Source of the DNA: JBFMFR01 sp040752025
GTDB taxonomy: Bacteria; Chloroflexota; Anaerolineae; Anaerolineales; UBA4823
Assembly: GCA_040752025.1 (NCBI GenBank)
Contig: JBFMFR010000019.1
Location: forward strand, 1-64,000
Reading direction: 5' to 3'
DNA length: 64,000 bases
The translations under genes were made by a program, and so were the position numbers. This document shows, in pieces, positions 42,872 to 50,527 of this stretch (position 1 is the first letter of the stretch; each line of letters begins with the position of its first letter). The notes under the pieces were generated by a model. The model had not been told where the DNA came from. It worked only from the letters and a program-made list of their open reading frames with translations, and searched no databases.

Positions 42872-43648
42872 TCATCTTTCCTGGAAAGTCCGTAATTCCT
42901 CCAGGGGGATATTGAATATTGGCCCTTGTGTCCAGGGCGTTAGCCAAGCCGCCTGTTCCAAAGTCAGGTATAACCCTTTCAAGTTGCTCATCTTACTGCG
43001 GTATCCACGTGCGTGTTCTTCTGACCAGAAGAAAACCGAGTTCATTCAGAAAGCATCGATGATGCTGGGATCCTCAAGCGTTTCAAAATCGATCAGAGGG
43101 ATGAACACAATTGGATCAGCGCCTTGCTCAGTAACACGGAAGTTGAGCTTTTCATCAAACTCAATATTCAGGGATTGTTTACAACAGGCACAACTGGTTT
43201 GAATATGGACCTTGAGAGGTGTTTTTCGAAGTTGCCCTTGCACGAAGGGCACCGCTACCGCGTCGATCGCTCAAGCTGCATGACATTGCTCACCCGTATC
43301 GAATGAAACCCGGTGTGGCGTTGCCTCGCTCGTTACAGGGTATGCCCAATGCACTTCCCCTTGTTTATTGCGATACAAAAAAGTCATCCCCTTTTCAAGC
43401 TCATCCAAAATGATTGCCAGCTTCCCTTCTGGAATGCTCAATTCCTGAGAGATAAAAGTTGGCGAAAGCGGCTTGCCCGTCCGTGGAATTTCAGTGACCA
43501 CAAAATTACGCACCCGGTGGTGATCTTCGGACATGAAACTTAAGCTGGCATAACTGTGCTGCACTCGTTTGGGCAACTGGCTTTTCCACAACTGGGTGGG
43601 CAAGGGCAGCAAAAAACGCCAGATACCCATCAACAGACTTTCTTTCAT
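42872..43648 (-). CDS. MerB-like (organomercurial lyase family) protein with two in-frame UGA/selenocysteine codons
   Basis: Read through two UGA codons, this is one 258-residue protein. Residues 45-105 form the winged-helix part seen in MerB. Codon 126 (43271-43273) is UGA in the context CHAA-U-AID, aligned to MerB Cys96 with Asp99 three residues on. Codon 201 (43046-43048) is UGA in IIDAF-U-MNSVFFWS, aligned to MerB Cys159 in SFCCHVHFFAS. Cys153 in TSCACC matches the structural Cys117. MerB breaks carbon-mercury bonds with these thiols; here both catalytic positions would be selenols. Each UGA is followed by a SECIS-like hairpin. The gene overlaps the TetR gene by one base (TAATG). Standard calling would give two fragments of 125 and about 68 residues plus a 55-residue tail. 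The alternative, a pseudogene, is weak because only these two codons are affected. Confidence 0.85.
43016..43033 (-). other. SECIS-like hairpin for the second UGA
   Basis: In the mRNA, UUCUUCU pairs with AGAAGAA (7 bases) around the loop GGUC; beyond it a U-C mismatch is followed by two more pairs. The loop starts 19 bases after the UGA at 43048, inside the known 16-37 base window. The GGUC loop and a mismatched U below the stem copy the layout of the well-studied Escherichia coli fdhF element (GGUCU loop, bulged U). Confidence 0.75.
43233..43251 (-). other. SECIS-like hairpin for the first UGA
   Basis: In the mRNA, GCCCUU pairs with AAGGGC, plus an outer U-A pair, around the 5-base loop CGUGC. 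The loop begins 26 bases after the UGA at 43273. A G in the first two loop positions, the stem length and the distance meet the published bacterial SECIS rules (stem 4-16 pairs, distance 16-37). Confidence 0.7.
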
Positions 43649-44304
43649 TAGTTTTCCCTTTCTATTTTAGTATGACCACGATCTTCATCTGGTTTCAAGC
43701 CCTCGTACAAAAGCGAAACCAGCGCTTCGGGTAATTCAGCCACATCATCTAAATGCATAGGAACATCGAGCAAATCCAATACGATCAGGCCAATGTGTAG
43801 TGCGGTAAGCGCTCGTGCCGTCAGGCGATAATTTACTGGGCGAATGTGCCCTCCGGCTGCACGCGCCTCCAGATGCTTGCTCATCGCGCTCAAAGTATGC
43901 ACAATCGATTGACTGTGATAGCGCTCTCGCAGCACGGGGTCAACCAGTAACTCCGGGAGTATCGCCCGGAATATCTCCTTATGGGCGAAATACGCTTCCA
44001 GGCGTTGGTGCATCAATGCTCCGAAAGTTTGGCGGAAGTCAGCCGCAGAAAGCCCCTCAAATTTCCCTTCATCGGTTTCGACCTCGATCAGGTGATCCAG
44101 GATCCCCAACAGCAAATCGGCTTTGTTCTCGAAGTAGTTGTAGATCGTGCCATCGGCAATTCCCGCGCATTCCGCCACCTGCCGGATCGTCGCCCGATGA
44201 TAGCCGCGCTCGGCGAACACCCGGGCAGCCGCATTCAAAATTTGCGCACGCCTGGCTTGCGTCAAAATTTCCTGGATCGAATCGCTTGGCTGATTCTTTG
44301 CCAT
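43648..44304 (-). CDS. TetR-family regulator of the MerB-like selenoprotein operon
   Basis: A 218-residue TetR regulator. Met at 44304 is the start because AAAGGAG lies just upstream; the earlier ATG at 44319 places that site inside the coding text. The helix-turn-helix (about 15-60) reads ILNAAARVFAERGYHRATIRQVAECAGIADGTIYNYFENKADLL, the family signature. The C-terminal helical ligand-binding domain has no obvious metal-thiol set, only scattered His and Glu. Its stop overlaps the next ATG by one base, so both proteins are made in a coupled way. Two operators at the promoter suggest negative autoregulation, relieved by an unknown ligand, perhaps an organometal (inference). Confidence 0.92.
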   Translation of the reverse strand: MAKNQPSDSIQEILTQARRAQILNAAARVFAERGYHRATIRQVAECAGIADGTIYNYFENKADLLLGILDHLIEVETDEGKFEGLSAADFRQTFGALMHQRLEAYFAHKEIFRAILPELLVDPVLRERYHSQSIVHTLSAMSKHLEARAAGGHIRPVNYRLTARALTALHIGLIVLDLLDVPMHLDDVAELPEALVSLLYEGLKPDEDRGHTKIEREN

Positions 44305-44323
44305 CCCGGCTCCTTTCAATTTC

Positions 44324-44357
44324 TGAATTTCTATTCATTTGCTTGAACGCCCGTTCA
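44324..44357. promoter_or_regulatory. Twin TetR-type operators
   Basis: Two 14-base palindromes of the form TGAA-N6-TTCA: TGAATTTCTATTCA (44324-44337) and TGAACGCCCGTTCA (44344-44357). Their centres are 20 bases apart, two helical turns. The second covers the likely transcription start of the TetR operon, just downstream of its -10 box, a classic repressor position. Confidence 0.75.
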
Positions 44358-44362
44358 TTTCA

Positions 44363-44391
44363 AGTATATCGCCATCTTTCGGTTCTGTCAA
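44363..44391 (-). promoter_or_regulatory. Near-consensus sigma-70-type promoter of the TetR/selenoprotein operon
   Basis: On the minus strand TTGACA (44386-44391), a 17-base spacer and TATACT (44363-44368) give a near-perfect promoter. The start of transcription would fall at about 44356, inside the second operator, so the operon should be strongly expressed when the repressor leaves. Confidence 0.85.
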
Positions 44392-44421
44392 CCCAACTAG
44401 GGCTCGAAATCTTACAAGACT

Positions 44422-44451
44422 CTTACATTAATTGCACAATTGCGATATAAT
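44422..44451 (+). promoter_or_regulatory. Possible promoter of the lipoprotein gene
   Basis: TATAAT at 44446-44451 with CTTACA (44422-44427) 18 bases upstream on the plus strand. The -10 box is perfect, the -35 box fair. It points away from the TetR promoter, giving a divergent pair. Confidence 0.4.
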
Positions 44452-44466
44452 ATATCCACATCAGCC

Positions 44467-44485
44467 CCGAGCCACTTCGGCTCGG
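44467..44485 (+). other. Short hairpin in the leader of the lipoprotein mRNA
   Basis: CCGAGCC pairs with GGCTCGG around ACTTC and is followed by ATTTT. It would sit about ten bases after the predicted transcription start, 28 bases before the ATG. It could stabilise the 5' end or act as a weak early terminator. Confidence 0.3.
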
Positions 44486-44513
44486 ATTTTCCATCTGAAA
44501 GGTATTGCTCCAT

Positions 44514-45707
44514 ATGAAAACTCGCTTTTTGGCTCTCATTCTTCTCATAGCGCTTATGCAAATGGCCTGCGCGTTAGTTGGCGGTGCGCCAGATGCCACG
44601 CAAGCCCCAGTTGCCACCAACGCTCCTACCCGGGCTGCTACTCAACCATCAGGTCAGGCAGCCACCCAACCAGCTCCCACGGCGACTCAAGCCGAGCCCA
44701 CCGCCATACAGCCAGCCCCAACGCCCGACCAATCGAAAGCCCCGGCCGGCCCGGCTTCGCTCGACCTGAGCGATGCAACCTTGTTCCAGATTACACTCAC
44801 TGATTACACCGAGCGCTATCTCGACCAGATCGAAGGCCTGGATCCAGGCAACTCCCCGTTTACCATGCGCATCAGCCTGGAAACGCGCTACCAGAGCCAG
44901 CCCAGCACGGCCTGGTACTCGATCAATGGTCTGATGGGTGATGAGTTTAAAACCGATTCCGCCATTGTGGATGGTCAGCTTTACACAATCAGCGTAGATG
45001 GCTCCTGCACAACCTCCGCCCCAGGCGATCCTCCCCCCAGCCCATACACATCCCTATCGGCGGTTCTCACCGGCCAGGCGCAGCAAGTTGAAACTGGCGT
45101 AGAGATCAACGGCTTTATCACAGACCGCTACGCTATTCAGGTGGAAAACCTGGTTCCCGATGCGCAAATCGAGCTTAAAGAGACAATAACAGACGGCGAT
45201 TCAACCTCGACCACCACCACCACCATCCACCTGCAAGGCACAGGCAATCTGTACCGGGCGCGCCTCGGCGGTTTCGTAGTTCGCCTGGAATTAGCAGATA
45301 GCGCCACGGCAACCGAGAACGATTTCTTCTTTGCCCCAGGCAGTGAGATGAAATCCTCGCGCTCCTTTGAGCTGATTCAGACGCTTCCCGACATGGCTCC
45401 TATCGCCCCGCCATCAGGGTGCCAGGTCGCAACTACCGGAGGTGGAGACGATGCCGCCTACCCGATGATGGATGATGCCACAGTTGTCATGCAAGATTCT
45501 GGTAATCTTTTCTACCAGACCAACCATTCGCTGCAAGAAGTGCAGCAGTTTTACCTCGCCGAAATGGTTGTGGCCGGCTGGAAAAAAACTAACGAAACCA
45601 CCCTCGGCATGATCGTTGTACTCACTTTCGCCAAAAATGGCCAATCGATCTCGATCACGCTGATGGAAACGGGCGACACGGTCTCCGTTCAAATCACGCC
45701 GGAATGA
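44514..45707 (+). CDS. Lipoprotein with C-terminal 'FY-EM-GW' domain
   Basis: A 397-residue lipoprotein from ATG 44514. The signal ALILLIALMQMAC ends in the lipidated Cys and is followed by a long Ala/Thr/Pro/Gln linker (QPAPTATQAEPTA). The middle (90-300) is a beta-rich domain of unknown type, with a glimpse of a LolA/LprG-like fold (TLFQITLTDYTERYLDQIEGL, FTMRISLETRYQ). The last 80 residues contain VQQFYLAEMVVAGWKKTNE and LTFAKNGQSISITL, matching the end of the lipoprotein at 18527-19087. A lipid or envelope binding role is possible but not shown. Confidence 0.75.
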   Translation: MKTRFLALILLIALMQMACALVGGAPDATQAPVATNAPTRAATQPSGQAATQPAPTATQAEPTAIQPAPTPDQSKAPAGPASLDLSDATLFQITLTDYTERYLDQIEGLDPGNSPFTMRISLETRYQSQPSTAWYSINGLMGDEFKTDSAIVDGQLYTISVDGSCTTSAPGDPPPSPYTSLSAVLTGQAQQVETGVEINGFITDRYAIQVENLVPDAQIELKETITDGDSTSTTTTTIHLQGTGNLYRARLGGFVVRLELADSATATENDFFFAPGSEMKSSRSFELIQTLPDMAPIAPPSGCQVATTGGGDDAAYPMMDDATVVMQDSGNLFYQTNHSLQEVQQFYLAEMVVAGWKKTNETTLGMIVVLTFAKNGQSISITLMETGDTVSVQITPE

Positions 45708-45730
45708 GTCCTCCAACCTGACCTGGCACA

Positions 45731-45764
45731 GCGGGGCCTCTTCGAGCATGAGGCCCCGCTTTTC
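45731..45764 (+). terminator. Strong intrinsic terminator
   Basis: GCGGGGCCTC pairs with GAGGCCCCGC around a 9-base loop, followed directly by TTTTC. It lies 24 bases after the lipoprotein stop and before the ABC exporter. Confidence 0.9.
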
Positions 45765-45843
45765 ATTCTCGCCGTCAATCTGACAAAAGTATTAACCGCT
45801 GCCACAGATTCCTGGGTATACTTATCCTCCGAGACTCTACACC

Positions 45844-47610
45844 ATGAAACCACTACGATTGATCTTCAAATACTCGCGCAACTACTCGTTGCACCTCACC
45901 ATCACCGTCATCAGCATGCTGCTCCTGGTCGCCATGCAGTTGATGATTCCCTGGATCATCAAGACCCTGATCGAGAACGTCACCGATCCCAGTGGGGGTA
46001 CACACTCCCTGGATGTAATCACCAACCTGGCCTTGATCGTCCTGGGCATCTTTATTCTGCGCAGTTTCCTGCAATTCGTGCGCAGCTATGTGGCCCACAT
46101 AGCTGGTTGGGGCGTGGTCGCCGATCTGCGCAAGCATATCTACCAACACCTGCAGCGCCTCTCCTTGCGTTTCTACGAGGACAAACAAACCGGGCAGTTG
46201 ATGTCTCAGGTTGTCAACGATTCCGATTTGTTCGAGACACTCATTGCACATGCCGTACCAGACGTTTTCGTGAACGTACTCACACTTCTGGGCGTTGTCA
46301 TGGTCTTGATCAACTTGAACTGGCGTTTGTTGCTGCTCAGTTTATTGCCCGTGCCAATGATCATTCTGGCGTTGCGCATCTATGCTCGCTACGTTCGCCC
46401 TGCTTTCCGCTTCCGGCAAAAAGAGCTGGGCGATCTGAATGCCTTGCTCAACGAAAATATTTCAGGCATACGTGAAATCAAAGCCTTCACCCGTGAAGAC
46501 AACGAATTTCAGCGTGTAGGTGAGCGCATCGATAATTATCGCCGCGCCCTCTTGAAAGCTCTGCGCCTGATGGCCACCTTCTCCCCGTTCATCGAATTCG
46601 CCTCCTCTCTAGGCACCCTGGTGGTCATCTTTTTCGGTGGTCGCCTGGTTTACCAGGGCATCTTGCCGGTCAGCGATCTTGTAGCTTTCTTCCTTTACTT
46701 AGAAATCCTGTACCAGCCCATTCGCAATCTAAGCAGCGCCTGGGAAAACGTCCAGTCTGCGCTGGCAGGCGCCGACCGTGTCTCTGAATTGTTACAGGAA
46801 GACCAGGAAGTTCAAGATCAGAAACACGCCTACAACTTGCCACAACCCGTGCGTGGCGAGATCGTTTTCCAGGATGTAGACTTCGCCTATCACCACGGCG
46901 AGACAGTTTTGGAAAAGATCACCCTTTCCATCCCCTCTCAGCGCGTCACCGCCCTGGTCGGACCGACTGGCGTGGGCAAATCCACCCTGGTCAGCCTGAT
47001 CCCGCGTTTCTACGATGTGACCGAAGGCAGGATTACCCTGGACGGGCATGATATTCGCCAACTCAGGCTTGAGAATTTGCGCCAGCAAATCAGCATCGTG
47101 CTTCAAGACGTCTATCTGTTCTACGGCACCGTGCGCGAGAACATCCTCTTTGGTCGTCCGGATGCCAGCGAAACTGATGTGATCACAGCCGCCCAAATCG
47201 CCAACGCCCACGATTTCATTCAGGATCTTCCTAACGGTTACGACACGATGATTGGTGAGCGCGGCATCAAGCTCTCCGGTGGGCAGAAACAACGCCTGTC
47301 TATCGCCCGCGCTGTGCTCAAAAACGCCCCCGTTTTGATCCTGGACGAGGCTACATCTTCGGTAGACACCGAAACCGAACTGCTCATCCAACAAGCCCTG
47401 GAACGCCTGATTGCCGGGCGCACCACGATCATCATCGCCCACCGCCTATCCACCATCCGTAACGCTCACCAGATCGTTGTCCTGGAAGGCAAGCGCATCA
47501 AAGAGATGGGCACTCACACCGACCTGATCGCCCAGGATGGGCTCTACAGGCGCCTGTGCACTGTGCAGCAGAACTTTGACGTGCACCTGGCTACTGTACA
47601 AGCCTCATAG
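45844..47610 (+). CDS. ABC exporter, fused membrane and ATPase domains (MsbA/LmrA-like)
   Basis: A 588-residue half-transporter that would work as a homodimer. Six membrane helices fill 1-310 (LLLVAMQLMIPWIIKTLIE, HAVPDVFVNVLTLLGVVMVLINL and others), with a coupling-helix SQVVNDSDLFETL. The nucleotide-binding domain has Walker A GPTGVGKST, Q-loop VLQDVYLFYG, signature LSGGQKQRLSIARA, Walker B VLILDEATSSVD and the switch His in IAHRLST. Substrate is unknown; lipids and drugs are usual for this group. It stands alone between two terminators. Confidence 0.93.
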   Translation: MKPLRLIFKYSRNYSLHLTITVISMLLLVAMQLMIPWIIKTLIENVTDPSGGTHSLDVITNLALIVLGIFILRSFLQFVRSYVAHIAGWGVVADLRKHIYQHLQRLSLRFYEDKQTGQLMSQVVNDSDLFETLIAHAVPDVFVNVLTLLGVVMVLINLNWRLLLLSLLPVPMIILALRIYARYVRPAFRFRQKELGDLNALLNENISGIREIKAFTREDNEFQRVGERIDNYRRALLKALRLMATFSPFIEFASSLGTLVVIFFGGRLVYQGILPVSDLVAFFLYLEILYQPIRNLSSAWENVQSALAGADRVSELLQEDQEVQDQKHAYNLPQPVRGEIVFQDVDFAYHHGETVLEKITLSIPSQRVTALVGPTGVGKSTLVSLIPRFYDVTEGRITLDGHDIRQLRLENLRQQISIVLQDVYLFYGTVRENILFGRPDASETDVITAAQIANAHDFIQDLPNGYDTMIGERGIKLSGGQKQRLSIARAVLKNAPVLILDEATSSVDTETELLIQQALERLIAGRTTIIIAHRLSTIRNAHQIVVLEGKRIKEMGTHTDLIAQDGLYRRLCTVQQNFDVHLATVQAS

Positions 47611-47661
47611 ATATCACTATTGAGCCCTGCTAGAAAATCTGGCAGGGCTCAATAGTGATAT
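47611..47661 (+). terminator. Long perfect-stem terminator after the ABC exporter
   Basis: A 20-base stem (ATATCACTATTGAGCCCTGC and its complement) around an 11-base loop starts at the base after the exporter stop. The following AATAATTTCC is only mildly T-rich. Confidence 0.85.
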
Positions 47662-47827
47662 AATAATTTCCAGTCCTGCTCCACACTGCAACAACATTCC
47701 AAGGACTCTCATTACAAACCGGTCCGAAGATCGACCAACAGGAGGTGAATCGCCGCTAACATCCTGTAAGTTTCTGATTCGTCAAAAGCTCCAAGAACCA
47801 AACATACACATATCTAGGAGGAACAAA

Positions 47828-48760
47828 ATGAGGAGACTATACCTATTCCTGACCGTGTTCATCGCCCTTAGCCTGTTGTTGGCTTCCTGTGGCGCGCCCG
47901 CTACGCAACCCGCGGCCCAAGATAAGATCGGGGAAATTACAGCCCGCGGCACCTTGCTGATCTCCACCGACCCGGCCTATCCACCCCAATCCGAATTGGT
48001 CGAAAATGCCAAGCGCCCCGACAATACCAAGTGCGCCTCAGACCAGCGTACCGCAGCCGAACTGCGCGGCTTTGATATCGATGTCGCCGTCGAAATCGCC
48101 AAGCGCCTGGGTGTGGAAGCCTGTTTTACCACCCCCGACTGGACCTTGATCGTAGCTGGCAACTGGGCCGACCGCTGGGATATCTCCGTCGGTTCTATGA
48201 CCATCACCCCTGAACGCATGGAGAATCTGTACTTCACCCAGCCTTACTATACCACCCCGGCTGCCTTCTTCGTTCACAAAGACAACACCACCCTCACGCA
48301 GCCCAGCGATCTCTCCGGCAAGAAAGTTGGCGCCTGCACCGGTTGTACCTACGATTTCTTCCTGGCAGGTACGCTGCAAATTCCTGGCGAGACGATGAAT
48401 TATGTGGTCAAGAACCCAGTCTTCACTGGCTATGAGACCGACCTCAACGCCCTGCAAGATCTGGCCCTCGGAGATAGCGTCCGCCTGGATGCCGTTCTGA
48501 CTGCGCAGCCCACTGGGGCTGGGGCCATCGCCGATGGGTTGCCGCTCAAGCAGTTAGGCGATCCGGTTTACTTCGAATATCTGGCTGCTGCGGTAGATAA
48601 AACCGCCAGCAAAGATCCCAAGTCTTTCGTAGACAAGGTTACCGAAATCATCAAAGCCATGCACGCCGATGGCACCTTGCTCAAGCTCTCCCAGCAGTAT
48701 TACAACCTGGATCTGACCTCTGCCGCAGGCAAGTTCGATCTCGCACAGCTTAAACAGTAA
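47828..48760 (+). CDS. Substrate-binding lipoprotein of a polar amino acid ABC importer
   Basis: A 310-residue extracytoplasmic solute-binding protein (family 3). The signal ALSLLLASC leads to a lipobox Cys. GTLLISTDPAYPP opens the first lobe, GFDIDVAVEIAKRLG and WDISVGSMTITPERMENLYFTQPYY are family marks, and VGACTGCTYDFFL has a Cys pair that may form a disulfide near the hinge. TAGGAGGAACAAA precedes the ATG, a very good ribosome binding site. The next two genes are its permease and ATPase. The ligand is probably a polar amino acid; which one cannot be read. Confidence 0.92.
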   Translation: MRRLYLFLTVFIALSLLLASCGAPATQPAAQDKIGEITARGTLLISTDPAYPPQSELVENAKRPDNTKCASDQRTAAELRGFDIDVAVEIAKRLGVEACFTTPDWTLIVAGNWADRWDISVGSMTITPERMENLYFTQPYYTTPAAFFVHKDNTTLTQPSDLSGKKVGACTGCTYDFFLAGTLQIPGETMNYVVKNPVFTGYETDLNALQDLALGDSVRLDAVLTAQPTGAGAIADGLPLKQLGDPVYFEYLAAAVDKTASKDPKSFVDKVTEIIKAMHADGTLLKLSQQYYNLDLTSAAGKFDLAQLKQ

Positions 48761-48776
48761 CCTTTTGTTTTCACAG

Positions 48777-48808
48777 GCAGGTGAGGCTCTTAGGTGAGCC
48801 TCACCTGC
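48777..48808 (+). terminator. Hairpin between binding protein and permease genes (attenuator-like)
   Basis: GCAGGTGAGGCTC pairs with its complement over 13 bases around a 6-base loop, followed by GTTTC. It sits 17 bases past the binding protein stop. Such hairpins often trim transcripts so that the binding protein is made in excess over the membrane parts. Confidence 0.6.
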
Positions 48809-48852
48809 GTTTCATCTGCAATGCATCCTCATCTTGCCAAAGGAGGCTGGCT

Positions 48853-49722
48853 ATGAGCACAGAAATCTCGCCGCCCGCAACCCCGGACAGCGATCCCCAC
48901 TTATCGATGGGCCATCGCCTGGTAGCCATCGAACGCCACAACTTGTGGATTCACACACTCAAAGTTGGACTGGTGTGGCTGGCCTTGGTTACATTACTAT
49001 CCCTGGTCTTGATGACACTCAAAGTTGACCCCGGATACGTTGCCAATCATTACAACTTTGTGCTGGAAGGTGTATGGGTTACCATCGGTGTCTCATTGGC
49101 ATCTATTTCCATCGCATCCATTCTGGCTTTGTTAGGAGCCTTGGGGCGATTGTCCTCCAGTCCTATAGCTCAGGGTATCTCAGGCTTTTATGTCTCTGTG
49201 GTGCGTGGCACGCCACTGCTGATCCAGATCTATCTGATCTATCTGGGGCTGCCTCAAGTCGGTCGCCAGCTACAAATCCTCGGCTACCAGGAACTCGGTC
49301 GGCTCTTCACACTGACCGCCATCCAATCGGGTATCCTGGCCCTCAGCCTGAACTACGGCGCCTACATGACAGAGATCTTCCGCGCCGGCATCCAATCCAT
49401 TGGCTATGGACAGCGTGAAGCCGCCCAGGCCATCGGCCTGACTCGCTGGCAGATGATGCGCCGCATCATCCTGCCCCAGGCCGTACGTGTGATCATCCCA
49501 GATATCGGCAACCAGTTCATCGCCATGCAGAAAGATTCCGCCCTGGTGTCCGTGATGGGCATCTGGGAAATCACCTACCGCGCCAACCGCCTGGCTCGCC
49601 AGGAAAGCAAATTCATGGAAATGTTCGTGTTGGCGGCTGCTCTCTATTGGATCATTACCATTGTCTCATCCTGGCTCGAAGACCGCCTGGAACGCCGCCT
49701 TGCACACGCCTATGAACGCTAA
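48853..49722 (+). CDS. Polar amino acid ABC importer, permease
   Basis: A 289-residue membrane protein; ATG 48853 follows AGGAGG by six bases. About five membrane helices; the first after a 40-residue cytoplasmic tail. YVSVVRGTPLLIQIYLIYLGLP and the EAA loop GQREAAQAIGLTRWQMMRRIILPQAVRVIIP are the HisM/GlnP signatures that contact the ATPase. The last bases overlap the ATPase start by 11. Confidence 0.94.
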   Translation: MSTEISPPATPDSDPHLSMGHRLVAIERHNLWIHTLKVGLVWLALVTLLSLVLMTLKVDPGYVANHYNFVLEGVWVTIGVSLASISIASILALLGALGRLSSSPIAQGISGFYVSVVRGTPLLIQIYLIYLGLPQVGRQLQILGYQELGRLFTLTAIQSGILALSLNYGAYMTEIFRAGIQSIGYGQREAAQAIGLTRWQMMRRIILPQAVRVIIPDIGNQFIAMQKDSALVSVMGIWEITYRANRLARQESKFMEMFVLAAALYWIITIVSSWLEDRLERRLAHAYER

Positions 49723-50482
49723 CCCGATCATCCACGTTGAAAACTTACATAAGTGGTTTGGCCTGTTGCACATCCTCAAAGGGATATCCTTCAACGTCCA
49801 GACCAGTGAAGTCCTGGTGATCATCGGCCGCAGTGGCTCTGGCAAGAGTACGCTGCTGCGCTGTTTGAACTTCCTCGAACAGCCCTCCTCTGGGACGATC
49901 ACCATCGCCGGCCAATCCGTGGTCACTGGCCCAGGCATCACCCCTGACCGCAAGCAGGTGCTCGCCCTGCGCTTGAGCACGGGTATGGTATTCCAGGAGT
50001 TCAACCTTTTCCCTCACATGACTGCTATACAGAATGTCATCGAGGGCCTGGTTACCGTGAAAAAGATGCCGAAAGATGAAGCTATTGCCCTGGGAGAAAC
50101 CTATCTGAGTAAAGTCGGCTTGTTGGAGAAGCGCGACGTTCACCCAATCCGCCTGTCAGGCGGCCAAAAGCAGCGCGTCGCCATCGCTCGCGCCCTGGCT
50201 ATGCAGCCCGCCGTCATGCTCTTTGATGAACCAACCTCTGCCTTGGATCCTGAGTTGATCGGTGAAGTGCTGGATGTGATGAAACAGCTTGCCCAGGAAG
50301 GCACCACCATGCTGGTCGTCAGTCACGAGATGGGTTTTGCCCACGATGTTGCCGATCGCATTCTGTATGTAGATCACGGCGAGATCGTCGAAGAAGGCCC
50401 ACCTGAGCAAATCTTCGATAACCCCAAAGACCCGCGTACCCGCACCTTTTTGGAGCCGTTGCGCAAAGTGCAACACATGTAA
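49712..50482 (+). CDS. Polar amino acid ABC importer, ATPase
   Basis: A 256-residue ATPase from ATG 49712, overlapping the permease gene by 11 bases. Walker A GRSGSGKST, Q-loop VFQEFNLFPHM, signature LSGGQKQRVAIARAL, Walker B VMLFDEPTSALDPE and the switch His in VVSHEMGFAHDVADRI are intact and typical of the GlnQ group. It completes the binding protein-permease-ATPase set. Confidence 0.95.
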   Translation: MNANPIIHVENLHKWFGLLHILKGISFNVQTSEVLVIIGRSGSGKSTLLRCLNFLEQPSSGTITIAGQSVVTGPGITPDRKQVLALRLSTGMVFQEFNLFPHMTAIQNVIEGLVTVKKMPKDEAIALGETYLSKVGLLEKRDVHPIRLSGGQKQRVAIARALAMQPAVMLFDEPTSALDPELIGEVLDVMKQLAQEGTTMLVVSHEMGFAHDVADRILYVDHGEIVEEGPPEQIFDNPKDPRTRTFLEPLRKVQHM

Positions 50483-50527
50483 CAATCGCTCGCTCTTTAC
50501 AAGAATTTCAAGCTTTGTAGGAGAAGT

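Noticed and set aside
43046..43648. The MerB-like locus as two or three separate small genes or a plain pseudogene
   Set aside because: The parts are in one frame and are separated only by UGA codons at MerB catalytic positions, each with a SECIS-like hairpin; the tail after the second UGA also matches MerB. The internal pieces have no good ribosome binding sites.
47662..47827. Possible mini-leader peptide before the binding protein gene (GGAGG followed by GTG and three codons)
   Set aside because: Only four codons, no amino acid repeat that would fit attenuation, no competing hairpins found.
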